Below, piece after piece: positions 24,100 through 33,816 of a stretch of 64,000 nt of DNA. A program made the translations under genes and the position numbers. The notes beneath the pieces are model-generated. The model searched no databases, was not told the origin of the DNA, and saw nothing but the letters and a program-made list of their open reading frames with translations. The DNA is from Alitta virens (lineage: Eukaryota; Annelida; Polychaeta; Phyllodocida; Nereididae). The DNA lies in assembly GCA_932294295.1 (NCBI GenBank), contig OW028576.1, positions 24,559,227-24,623,226 of the forward strand, in the 5' to 3' direction. The first letter of the stretch is position 1; each line of letters starts with the position of its first letter.

Positions 24100-24533
24100 C
24101 GTGTTGTTATACAGGGCACTTTTGACACTGTCCCTTATGGATATTAACATAGGCCTAACCGACCACCTATTTTTCTATACATTTTTGTTTTTTTTTGCAC
24201 ACGTTTTTGTAAATTTTCTGGAAAATACAATAATTTCTTATTAACGTGAACCAGACAGAAACTGTTTTTAAAGCACTCTAGTATCAATAGTTAAGCGCGT
24301 GGCCAACTTATATCCGTGTTAGACATCCTCACTGGAGCTTATCGTGTTACAAAAATCAGGAAAAATGTATCCAATATGGTCTTATCGTTTTAAGTTCCCT
24401 AGGCCAACAAGAGATTGACTGCGCTGATCTGTTAGGCACCAGTATAGCACACCCTCAGTGATTTTCATCAGATCAGACGTCTAGCAAATTTCAGGATATT
24501 TTAACATATTTCTAGCAAAACACGCACGTTAAA
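24100..24533. other. Gene-free spacer after the polymerase gene
   Basis: AT-rich, no coding sequence seen. Presumably holds the polymerase 3' end and the promoter of the next gene. Confidence 0.4.
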
Positions 24534-25721
24534 ATGTCGATCGTTTTAATAGCATTTATCTGCACGCTTGCCTGCGCACATGGTTACACCTTTACATGCG
24601 GTGCTTAAAAACTCCGAGAACAGTGCAATCTATGCTCATGCTATTATGATGCTACAATCAAGAAAGTGAGAGCTAACTGTACAATGACGTCGACACTGCA
24701 AGAAATCCACTCATTTTCATCGACATTGACAAAAATGCTGGTTTCAATAGACATGGGAGGAACGGCTTTTCGTCAATCAGTGTCACACATAGAGCATCAA
24801 GAAGCTGTGGTCATCTTGTGCAACAGGACGGCTGGTAAGTGTCTTAAGTTTTTTTGCTAACAGTGTGTGTTGTTTTATGTTTAGTAGAAAAAATATTTCA
24901 TGCAACATTTCTTTTTTTTATATAACTAAGGAAGGTGCCAACAGACCCATCACCCCCAACAGCCAGAGGAAGCACGTCAAACAACCATCAACAGCCCAAG
25001 AAGTGTTTCCCCGTCTGACAGCTATGAAGAGACGTCAACACAAGGCATTGAAAGACCCCGAGAGGGCACCCCTGCAACCACATCACTGTCACCACCTCGT
25101 GGGACTTCACCGTTTACAGACAGGTCTGACATCCGTGAAGAGACCTCAACACAAGGTGTTGAAAGACCCCAAGAGGGCCCCCCTGCAACCACGTCACTGT
25201 CAACACCTCTAGAGGCCTCTACATTTACAACAAGGTCAAGGACGTCTGTAATACTCGCCACACTTCTAGCGTCCACACAAACAGTACACAACTTCGCCAG
25301 TATACAATCAACCACTGAGAGAACACCCACTAATGCTGGCCCCAACATCAGCAACACCAAAAACAATTCGGTTAGTTTCAAACCAAACATGGCCCCCTTG
25401 ATAACAGCCACAGACAAAAGATCAACCACCACGTGGTTTACTATAACAATGTCACCGGATACTTGTCTACTGACATTAATCATTCTGTATGGTGTTGTAA
25501 AGGTATGTGTGTACTGTAATTTATATAAAAATATATTTTCAGTTTTTTGGTTTTTAAAAAAAAAAAAACTGTCACTGTATAAAAAATACTATGATGTTTA
25601 CGCTTTTTGCAGTTGTGTATCAGGACTGGTCAGAAAAAGTGTAAAAATATGTGTGTTCAACAGGAGGGAGGCAGGGCAATACGGTGATGATGGCGAGGTG
25701 CTCCTAACAACTTTTAGGTAA
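24534..25721 (+). pseudogene. Polinton membrane glycoprotein 1, mucin-like stalk, early nonsense codon
   Basis: ATG at 24,534 opens a signal peptide (MSIVLIAFICTLACAHG) and a short cysteine segment. An in-frame TAA follows at codon 25 (24,606-24,608). Beyond it the same frame continues into CSCYY and further cysteines, to a GTAAGT donor at 24,835. The acceptor at 24,930 keeps the frame into a Ser/Thr/Pro-rich stalk with two near-identical repeats (starting about 25,026 and 25,137). A hydrophobic segment near 25,465-25,510 is the likely membrane anchor, followed by a short cytoplasmic part. There is a further possible GT-AG intron at 25,503-25,612 and a donor at 25,718. The cysteine domain is related to that of the gene at 26,530. 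Probable virion or cell-surface protein; function unknown. Confidence 0.6.
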
Positions 25722-26516
25722 GACCAAAAAAAATAATTTGTAATTTTGTTAGCTATGGTAAGAAGCTATAATTTTCATTACAGGCGTTGTTTTACCCTCC
25801 CCTAGCAGTGGCTCATATGTACAGCACATTTTGGGTTTTAATTCATTTATATAACAAGAGTGTAAAATATTGTGAACATATGTGCGACAATCAGAACTCT
25901 TACGGTAAACATTTTTTTATTTTTGTATAAGAAATCTTCATTACTATAGCCAACAATATTTTGTATTCCAAAATTTAGAATCTAAAGAACTGTTTATGCC
26001 ACAACTTTTGCGTCTGAACTATCAGAACATTTACGGTAATTGATTTCCCCCCAATGCGTAGTATTAAAAAAAATTTTTACTATAAGAAATCACCGCTACT
26101 AACACCGACAAAGCGCTGTATTCCAAAATTGTGCGGCAATCAGAACTCTTACGGTAAAAAAAAATAAAAAATAATAAATAAAAAATCTTCATTACTATAG
26201 CCAAAATTTTTTTTTTATTCCAAAAATTGCGAATTTAAACAGGCTCTTATATCGCCGCTTTTATGCGTCTGAATTATCAGAACATTTACTGTAATTGCGA
26301 TTTTTTAAACTAATGCGTACTTAGCGTATTTGTTATGAATTGACCTAATTAGCCAGGTGCTTCAGCGCAAATATTGTCCGCGTATTTGTAAAGAATCAGG
26401 TGCAAGCTTTTGTTTAAGAACTGACCTAATTAGCCAGATGTTTCAGAGCAAATATTGTTGATTAAAATTAGTTCTTTCCAGTCGTATTAATCACATGCTT
26501 TTTGTCATTTCTTACA
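25722..26516. repeat. AT-rich spacer built of direct repeats
   Basis: Two diverged units of about 250 bases (25,880-26,060 and 26,130-26,310) share CAATCAGAACTCTTACGGTA, TCTTCATTACTATAGCCAA and ATCAGAACATTTAC. A second pair (26,336 and 26,420) shares CTGACCTAATTAGCCAG / TTGACCTAATTAGCCAG and GCAAATATTGT. No gene. It ends in TTTCTTACAG, a splice acceptor 13 bases before the next ATG, so part of it may be an intron. Confidence 0.6.
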
Positions 26517-26529
26517 GAGAGACAAGAGC

Positions 26530-27647
26530 ATGAGGAAGGTTTTTTTAGATGCCATTTTTTTAACATATTTTTTTTCGGGGCTGATACCGTTGACGACGAA
26601 CACTGCGCCAGACCCTAGGACTTATGGATATGAATATGACTGCGGACAGGCTGATACAGGACGACGCGTGTGCGCCTGCTACTACATCGACGGAGGGCGT
26701 GAAATCTTCGCCGACTGTAGCGGTAGGGCCATGCTAAGGTACATACCGGAATTCACGGCAATAGAAATGGACCGCTTATCTACAATAGCTATGACTTCTA
26801 CGCCCTACTGTGCTGACAGACCGCTGATCCGACGACAAATGCTCCATGACGTACGCATCCTCTGCGACCCTGGGGTGGAGGAGGCACCAACTACACGACC
26901 ACCCGAACTGTCCAGGCTTTCTAGGCCCCCCTCAGGATTGTTTTTTGAAGACAGTGACAGCGTTGAGGATGGCAACGCTCTGGGCATCGCGGGCCTTTTC
27001 ATCGGCTTGATTGCCCTTGTAGCTGTCATTGCCACGTGCACCACGCTTCTTGTGTTCTTCAGACGTGTAAGTTCCTAAATTTTTGCATTTTCGACTTGTG
27101 CCGGTCCTGAATTAATCTACCCCAAAAATGTTATTTTAATTGTGCTAGAATCTAAAACAGCCTCTTTTTGAGGTCGTTATACTGTGCTATACTGTACTAA
27201 ACACATTATTTTATGTCATTATTAGTTTTTCATAATCCTAATGGGTTTAATTATTTTGGAAAAAAGTACAGTAAAACCCCCAAAAATGTTATTTTAATTG
27301 TGCTAGAACTTAAAACTTTGTGAAAATATTTTGATAAAAGTTAATTTTAAAGGCCTCGAAATATGTGCATAAAAATACTGTGCTCTACTGTACTAAACAC
27401 ATTATTTATTTTTTATTTATTTTTTTTTACAGGGGCACCCTGGATTCGTTCGGCTGGTGGAGGCCCTTTGCCGGTGTTCCTGGGGGCGTGCTCTGCTCGC
27501 CCGCCTTGCAGGCCCTGTCGGAGGAGCGGCCCTGCAAAATTTGGCATCAACGGTGGCAGAGGTCATCGACATCTCAACGCAGTGAGTGGTCATGCTTTTC
27601 ATCTTTTCTCCTGCATGGGTGGGGAGGGTCAAAAAACAAATGGAATG

Positions 27648-27681
<34 letters not shown>

Positions 27682-28052
27682 TATTTTATTTTATTTATTA
27701 ATTTTTTTTGCTCAACACAATTTTTAAAAAAAACGCTTAATTTATTAACACAATTGTTTTCAGATGTCCTACCGGCACAGGTACAGGTACAGGTACAGGC
27801 TGCAGATCCCCTGAGGAACATGTGGCCGGCGCCACAGCCTGCTTTAGTGACTCTGCATACGTCGAGGAACTCGGCGAGTTGTCGACGCTTCTGAAGCGGC
27901 AGGGTATACAGGCGGACAGCCACGTGGTTGATGTTCAAGCTACCGCTGGAATAGATAGATGGCCTCGCCGCGTCCTTATTGATGAAGATGTCCAGTTCAA
28001 CATCTTTGACAATGAAGCAGACATTAGTGGATTTTGTGAGACAGTTGTCTAA
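26530..28052 (+). CDS. Polinton membrane glycoprotein 2, LRR-cap-like ectodomain
   Basis: Three exons by GT-AG junctions that keep the frame: 26,530-27,066, 27,433-27,581 and 27,764-28,052. Order: signal peptide (hydrophobic residues 5-22), a cysteine-rich domain (CACYY, then ADCSGRAMLRYIP; residues about 36-115), a Pro/Ser/Thr-rich stalk, a transmembrane helix (IAGLFIGLIALVAVIA, about residues 152-175), and a cytoplasmic tail of about 145 residues. The tail contains a Gly-Thr dipeptide run and an acidic end. The C-x-C...DCSGRxLxxIP pattern resembles an LRR N-terminal cap. The domain is related to that of glycoprotein 1. No stop or frameshift seen. Likely a virion envelope or attachment protein; that is inference, as no named family was recognised. 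Confidence 0.65.
27067..27432 (+). repeat. Intron with an internal duplication
   Basis: First intron of glycoprotein 2. AATGTTATTTTAATTGTGCT occurs at about 27,128 and 27,284, and CTGTACTAAACACATTATTT at about 27,193 and 27,390, both in the same order. The intron was therefore enlarged by a tandem duplication. Confidence 0.6.
27650..27693. repeat. TTA trinucleotide microsatellite
   Basis: About a dozen TTA units inside the second intron of glycoprotein 2. Likely length-variable. Confidence 0.9.
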
Positions 28053-28827
28053 ACTCTCTCCTCCCATTTTTTTGGCAAGGAGTGTGATTTCCTACCGTTT
28101 TTTGATGTTGCACGCGTTTGTATATTTAAACAAAAATTTTCTCCACAAAATGTCTGTGCGTGTTAGGACATGTTCTGTATAATGTAAAAAGTGTTGTAAA
28201 ATATTTTTACTGTAAAAACATGTACGAAAAAATACGGTTTTAAAATGTCTAGTCATACAAAGTTATGGTGCAGGATAAAATATATAAAAGTGCAGAATAC
28301 GTTTAAAATATTTTTCAGATGTACATATTATACTTGAAATCGTTTTTACAATATACTCGCTTAGCATAGACGCGTCATAAGATGGCGTCGTAAAATGGCA
28401 TGTATATAATATATATGTATGTGTATAACATATCACAGTTGAACTTGGCCCTAAGATTGTATATATAAAATACTTTAAAAACACGTGTAGAAGGTTTGGA
28501 TCCCTTCACTTTGATATTTTTTGCGCAGTTTATTTTTTACAATACGTTTTTTACAGTCCTGGCGGCTTGTCCGTATGTCTGTCTGTTTTGTGTCTTTTTT
28601 TTTTTTTTGATGGACGCTTGTATATCAGTAATTTCTTTACCACGATGTTGTTTTTGGCATATATATAGTATGCACGAGTGCTGTGTATGGATATGTGGGG
28701 TGTATATACGGTGGGGGGTATGGCGCAGTGTGTGGGGCGGGAGGGGGGTTTTGGTTAATAAAATGGTGTCATTTTAAAAACACAATATATTTTCTTTTTT
28801 GTACATTTTCTTTGGTTTGTTTGTTCG
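28053..28827. other. Gene-free spacer after glycoprotein 2
   Basis: No gene. Rich in TATA/ATGTAT phrases (28,400-28,440) and a T11 run near 28,600, with G-rich GGGGGG near 28,740. Downstream region of the rightward genes. Confidence 0.5.
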
Positions 28828-28870
28828 AGATCGAGATCGAGATCGAGAGAGAGAGAGAGAGAGAGAGAGA
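28828..28870. repeat. GAGATC/GA microsatellite
   Basis: Four GAGATC-type units running into about 11 GA dinucleotides, immediately left of the hairpin cluster. Confidence 0.9.
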
Positions 28871-29060
28871 CGGCTGCGAGCGGCTCCCTTTAAATGCCGC
28901 TTGGCACGACGTGCCGCGCGGCACAAAGCCGCTTGGCACAAGGCCGCGTGGTACAATACCGCCCGGAGGCACAGAGTGCCGGTCGGCTCTTAAGAGCCGC
29001 GGCACGCACCCCCCCTAAGCAGGCGGCTTCGCCGCCTGCTGGTTGGCTATATATATATAG
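28871..29060. repeat. Cluster of GC-rich short palindromes at the convergence of the two gene arms
   Basis: At least six small inverted repeats are packed in about 170 bases: GGCACGACGTGCC, CGGCACAAAGCCG, GGTACAATACC, GGCACAGAGTGCC, a perfect CGGCTCTTAAGAGCCG, and a strong hairpin AGCAGGCGGC-TTC-GCCGCCTGCT at 29,018-29,040. GCCGCTTGGCAC occurs twice. The GC content is very unlike the AT-rich surroundings. It lies between the last rightward and last leftward genes. It may end transcription from both sides or act in replication or packaging (inference). Confidence 0.75.
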
Positions 29061-29729
29061 TTTTGAAACAGCATCTTTTCATTTCATTGTTTTTTTTGTT
29101 TTTTTTGCAGACGTTGCAATTAATAATGTAAAACTTTGCAAACGGATAATATAATAAAATATAATATAATATAATATAATATATCTCCCACTCACTTGAA
29201 GAGGGGCTTTTTAATTACAATTATGAACAAAAAACAAAACTGTATGTTCAAAAAAGTGAAGCTTTCTCAGTTAATAGATAATTGTCTTTTCGTATCCAAA
29301 AAACAGAAATAATAACAGACGAGTTGACATAAGCTTTTAAAAAACACTACGCAAGCAAACTATAGCAGTGTATTTTTATTTTGAAAAAAACCCAAAAATC
29401 ATTTTGCAGTGAACATTTTTAAAATACTCTTTTAACATGAAAAAAATACTGTGTCAAAGACATATCAAAAAGGAATATGTATGTAGTTACGTAGTTACGT
29501 AATAACAACGTATGATAGGTTTTTACTTTTTACCACAAAAAAAAAACTACACATGCGTAGCATTCGTTTTCTAAAACAAAAAAAAATAAAAAACAGTTTG
29601 TTAAAAATTTTAAGATGAAGAGATAGATATGTAAACACACATTTTGAGGCTAACAAACGATACACTGTTCCTCTATTTTCGCTTATAAAAGAAAAAAGGC
29701 TAAATATTGCGTGGTGCGTCTTTTTTTTT
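29061..29729. other. Gene-free AT-rich spacer
   Basis: No coding sequence seen. An ATAAT repeat lies at 29,147-29,182, and GTAGTTACGTAGTTACGTAA at 29,481-29,500 is a short tandem repeat. Confidence 0.5.
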
Positions 29730-29877
29730 TCAATAACCATGCGTGGTGGTACTGGTGCGACCAGGTTTTTCAGGTGAAGGATGCTATGACGAGGTTGTCC
29801 AGTCCTCATCACGTAGACATGCTGCTCCCTCTCATCTGCCCTTTTTGAAACCAGACCACCTGTTTTGAAAGCACTAA
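29730..29877 (-). CDS. Possible terminal exon, leftward
   Basis: On the minus strand a splice-acceptor-like TTATGTAG is followed by about 49 codons of protein-like sequence (GGLVSKRADEREQHVYV, then LHLKNLVAPVPPRMVIEKK) running into poly-A. It could be an alternative last exon of the PC4-like gene upstream. No family recognised; could be fortuitous. Confidence 0.25.
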
Positions 29878-29963
29878 ACTACATAAAATATAAAAAAAGA
29901 CGCTTAGACAACGGTGTGTGGGGGGGCACCAGTCGTCCTATGACACAGCCGTTTTTGCACCCC

Positions 29964-31317
29964 TCAAGCTGCCGGTGATGCCCTGGGCCGCTTCAGGGGC
30001 CTGGCAGGGGTCACATCGCTTAGCCGGGGACGCTTCGCCGGAGTGCTTGGAGGCGGTGGCGATGATGTTGCCGCCGGTAGAATACTGGTGAACTGCTCGG
30101 GCACATACCCCTCGGCATCTTCCAACAGGGTGTCATCATTTTCAAAGCTGACAGGCGGCCCAGCCTTGTTCTGCAAGTTGTTGCTCTAAGGCATCGGCAT
30201 GCAATGAACACAACGTGCCTGCGAAAGTGGCGTCTTGTGCGTTGTGTTGCATTCTGGCAGCTCTCTCAAACCTTGCCACGTTTCTTCCAACTGAGGTAGA
30301 AACCTCTTTAATTTCTCGAACTCGTACTCGCCTAGATTGATGCCCTTACGTGTCGGATGCACAGATTTAGGATTTTCATTCGTAAAAAAGTAATGGCGTA
30401 CATCTAGGGAGCTGTACGCTTTCTTGGCAACAGCGAACACGTTTTTCCCCACGTGGTGTTTTAATTCGGCCGGAATGAAGTCTCTGAAGCCGTCTTCATC
30501 CGTGCCATTGTGGAGGCACTCCCCAGTCCCAGCATCGCCGGGCTCACAGTCATCGTCATCAAACATGACGGGGCCCGATTCATCAGCCCCCGTATTGGTG
30601 TCCGCCGGCAGTTCCTCGTCACTGTCAAAGTCTTTGCCCTGTTTTTTTTAAAAAAATACAAGAAAAGTGTCAAATCGGTGCTTGAAAATTTTACACGTAC
30701 ATACATACATACATTCATACCTACATACCTACCTACCTACATACATACATACGTACGTACATACATACATACATACATGCTGACTTTTTTAATTAAATAA
30801 GTTTCTTGGAGATCTCTGCAAAAACGTTTATTTTAAAAATAAACGACTTTACTTAAAAGAGCTGTATACAAGTGCTTTAATACAGTGAAAAAATAGTTTT
30901 TTAAGTAAATCAGTTACTTTTTGGGGAAAATCTCTCAGAGAAAAAGCAAAAAAAATTTTTAAAAGGAACTTATAAAAGAACACTTGAAGGGTGTTGTTTC
31001 AATAAAATAGAATAATTTTTGAAAGTAAAACTTACATTTTTGATGACCTTGCTCAATTCTGGTAAAGCGCAGAGGAGATCTCTGGTCTGCTGTTTATCTA
31101 AGACTACGCCTCGTTTCGTCGGCACCAACACGTATTCTTCTTCTTCCAAAATGTAATTTCTCAAATGTAGCTTCACCAAACCTTTGTAACGTTGCAGTAC
31201 CAGGAATTTTCGCGAACCTAGTTCGCGGAACCATAAAAATTTTCCGCGAACTAATGTCCCCGAGTCGGTGTGAAACACCTTCGCTTCAGATGTGTTACTT
31301 CGTGCTAACTTTGACAT
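29964..31317 (-). CDS. Polinton tandem PC4-like protein 1
   Basis: Leftward gene with two exons: 31,036-31,317 (ATG at 31,317) and 30,186-30,638, joined in frame by GTAAGT...CAG. Exon 1 has a PC4-like (transcriptional coactivator p15) domain: KFLVLQRYKGLVKLHLRNYI, then VPTKRGVVLD and a helix ending LPEL. An acidic linker and a second copy follow: SSLDVRHYF, HPTRKGINL, FEKLKRFLPQLEE. Known PC4 domains bind single-stranded DNA. The frame stops at TAG (30,186-30,188) but continues in the same frame for about 70 more codons (to 29,964). That stretch is Pro-rich with two KRPR basic clusters resembling nuclear-localisation signals. Either the TAG is a truncating mutation or the tail is reached by splicing. 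Inferred role: single-strand DNA binding in replication or late transcription. Confidence 0.6.
30696..30780. repeat. ACAT tetranucleotide microsatellite
   Basis: About 20 ACAT/ACCT/ACGT units inside the intron of PC4-like gene 1. Confidence 0.9.
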
Positions 31318-32319
31318 GATGACGACGAGTGAGCAGTGGATGCTGAGAGCGTGGGGTCCAGCAGGAAGGATGCTTGAAAGGCTGGTCAACTGGTGGAGCA
31401 GTAGGTGCTTGTGTAATGAGCTCTTTTTACTTTTATATGACTTTCACCTTTGTTTTGTGTGAAGGGGAGGACTTTTGGACATCTCAGCCAATTACAACGC
31501 TGTTTCATCGAACGCTCACTAGGGTCGCCACATGCTATGAGAGGATCTATACGCACGTGCTAGGGTTCTAGCCAATGGTCGACATCTGTAAGCTGTTTCC
31601 TCTACTGGACACGTCTTGACAGGCTACCATTTTGGTTAGCGACGCATTAAAACCAGTAAAAATAAAAGGAAGTTGTGTAACTGGTTTTAACACACTGGTC
31701 TTTTGTTTATCACCCTCAAAAAAAGACACCACAGTTTTTCCTGTTAGGACTTATCCAAAAACTCGTACACAAATTAAAATTTTCACAAAGTTTATTTAAT
31801 AGTTAATTTATATACATGTTTTAGTCAGATATATTTCAATTTTTTGTAAAAACAACTTTGAAAAGGCTTTGCAAAAACAATGAAAAAGTTCAAAAGTCTA
31901 ATACTGCTTAGTATAACTGATTAGCACTAGGCATCGTCATAACAGTGAAAACAAACATTTTAGCGTCTAGCATAGCTACACAGTATCATCATATAATACA
32001 CAGTTTGAAACGAATTACAAAATAAAATATTGCGCAATTCAAATTAAAAAATTATAGGTAACACATCGTTGTTTAAATCACCATTCATACATAGACAAAT
32101 TCATGCACGGTCCACATCGACATGTGGTCAAATATGGTCAAACGTCTAACTGCGTAAAAATCTTTCATTTAGACAATTAAAAATGATTAACAGCGGAACA
32201 ATGAAATGAGCACGTCTCTTGTGGGTTCAAAGAGCGTTTAATGGACCTTAACCGTCATTTTTAAAAACAACAACTTTTTTTTACAAAAACCGGTTCTGCA
32301 TGCAATTCATATTTCGCAA
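31318..32319. other. Gene-free spacer between leftward genes
   Basis: About 1 kb without a supportable gene. The part next to 31,317 should hold the promoter of PC4-like gene 1, and the rest the 3' region of the structural-gene block. Open frames here are short and of atypical composition. Confidence 0.5.
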
Positions 32320-32736
32320 TCACACAATGTTCACCCAGTTCTTCTTAATATGGGCAAGGGCCTTGGACGCAGGCTTCCTCTTAAATTTTTTTGCTGCAGG
32401 TGTACCTCGCTGGTACCTTAACAAGGTACTTTTTCCCCTGGGAGTCTGGCGTTGAGACTTGGTTTTGAGTGTTTTTTTGCGTTTTGTGTCCACAAGCTTT
32501 TTCAGATCCCCCGGTGTAATGCCTGGAGGCGCCATGTCACGATGTTCAACTGCACGCATTCCGGCCTCTGTAACATCATCCCTAGTCCTTTCTAGGTCAC
32601 TGCTACCCTGGCTGTCACTGGTGGCGTCCTCTGGTGTTGAACGATCGTGCTGTTCATTTGTTTTCTCGCCCTCCTGGTGTGAATTGTCTCTTTCCTCTGC
32701 AGAACCCTGTTTCTTTTCAGCCATTTGATCGAGCAT
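32320..32736 (-). CDS. Polinton basic protein, possible DNA-condensing core protein
   Basis: 138 codons from an ATG at 32,736 (a second ATG four codons later). The N-terminal half is acidic/polar and low complexity (EERDNSHQEGEKTNEQ). The C-terminal half is strongly basic (KRKKTLKTKSQRQTPRGK, then KKFKRKPASKA). Its place is downstream of the small helical, ATPase and capsid genes. That charge layout suits a nucleic-acid-binding core protein, but no family was recognised, so the role is inference. Confidence 0.6.
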   Translation of the reverse strand: MLDQMAEKKQGSAEERDNSHQEGEKTNEQHDRSTPEDATSDSQGSSDLERTRDDVTEAGMRAVEHRDMAPPGITPGDLKKLVDTKRKKTLKTKSQRQTPRGKSTLLRYQRGTPAAKKFKRKPASKALAHIKKNWVNIV

Positions 32737-32780
32737 TCTTTGATAGCGTTCTCTTGGTTATACTATGTGTTCTTCGGCCA

Positions 32781-33104
32781 TTACTGTTTAGTAAGAGCTG
32801 TGAGCTTGTCCAGAACGGCACGGATCATGTGTGACACAGCGTCAGGTTTTCTTACAATGGTCTGTAGTCTGACACGGTGTGCTGCTCTGTCCTCGGCTAT
32901 TGCTCTAATGGCCCACCTATGCTTTTTCATGACAGCTTTATAAGACTCAGGGGGTCTAAGGTTGTTGGTCAAGACATTTTTGGCTATTTCACCTATCGCC
33001 CTTATTTGGTCCTTTTCAGCATGCTTCAAAAGTTCCTTAACCTGCTTCTTAGACAAAGTTGCAACAGCTTGGAGAAATATGATATTTTCTTTGATCAGGT
33101 TCAT
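32781..33104 (-). CDS. Conserved small helical Polinton protein
   Basis: 107 codons, ATG at 33,104 overlapping the ATPase stop as ATGA. All-helical and basic: LSKKQVKELLKHAEKDQIRA, then IGEIAKNVLTNNL and YKAVMKKHRWAIRAIAEDR. It resembles a short protein seen repeatedly in Polintons next to the ATPase and capsid genes, with the pattern KKQ..LL..A...Q..A..EIA.N.L followed by a basic helix. I know of no established function; a virion component is plausible. Confidence 0.6.
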   Translation of the reverse strand: MNLIKENIIFLQAVATLSKKQVKELLKHAEKDQIRAIGEIAKNVLTNNLRPPESYKAVMKKHRWAIRAIAEDRAAHRVRLQTIVRKPDAVSHMIRAVLDKLTALTKQ

Positions 33105-33782
33105 TTTTTGGGCATGTAAATAACTGTCTGATCCTGTGGAAAAATGTTAGTCTTCAATTTATAACGGTTATCAATATTTGCGGATAAATCCACAACGAGG
33201 TATCCGTAATTTTGAGCTGTTGCCAGATCGTAGCTAGCCATGAAATAAGGAATCTGTGTAGGCATAGTTTGAGAAGCCAGCATTTTAATCTGACGTGCAC
33301 TTCTATTGTTTCTGAACAGGCATATGTATTGCGAGTTTAGACCTATCTCTCTAACAGCTTTGCTAGCATGGTACATCTTTTGCAAAGTGATTATACATGA
33401 GATGTGGCAATGGTGGCAGAGAACGCAAACTGTTTCGACCACAGCTTTGCCTTGTGCATTGTCTTCTAGACTGGTCATTTTGTCGTCCAGCACCAAAAGG
33501 GTTTCACCTTTGGTGTCCTGCCATATTTGCACCAGTTCATCTTTTGTAGGTATATCAGTCCTAAATTCAATCAGATCACCTAGAGATGACTCCAGTTCTT
33601 CATACTTATCTTGCCATATGGTAAAACAATATATGATTTTGTTCACCTGCGGTTTGAACATTTCCTCATGATGTAGCAAGAGGTTTTTCACAAAAAAAGG
33701 TCTTTCCAGCCTGGCTTGAACCTGTGACAAGTATGTTTTTAGGCAGTTCGAACTGTGTCAAAGACCCCTGGACACTTGTCAT
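33101..33782 (-). CDS. FtsK/HerA-type packaging ATPase, frameshifted
   Basis: DNA-packaging motor of the Polinton/adenovirus-like capsid lineage. The ATG is at 33,782. Walker A is GSSQAGKT around 33,700-33,725, followed at once by a run of seven T (minus strand; 33,692-33,698) where the frame changes. The rest of the protein is open in another frame from there to 33,101, with Walker B LLVLDD near 33,485 and the family's C-terminal part. About 225 codons in all, normal for the family. The break is a single-base change in a homopolymer, so sequencing or assembly error must be considered. Its start lies 35 bases downstream of the capsid gene and its stop overlaps the next gene. Confidence 0.85.
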
Positions 33783-33816
33783 GGTGTTAACAGCTTTACT
33801 GATGACTCTGGAATGA

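Noticed and set aside
25022..25483. 153-codon minus-strand open frame
   Set aside because: Antisense shadow of the Ser/Thr/Pro-rich stalk of glycoprotein 1, which has the signal peptide, splice sites and membrane anchor.
27363..27727. Overlapping plus-strand open frames around 27.4-27.7 kb
   Set aside because: They read through intron sequence and the TTA microsatellite; the spliced frame of glycoprotein 2 explains the coding part.
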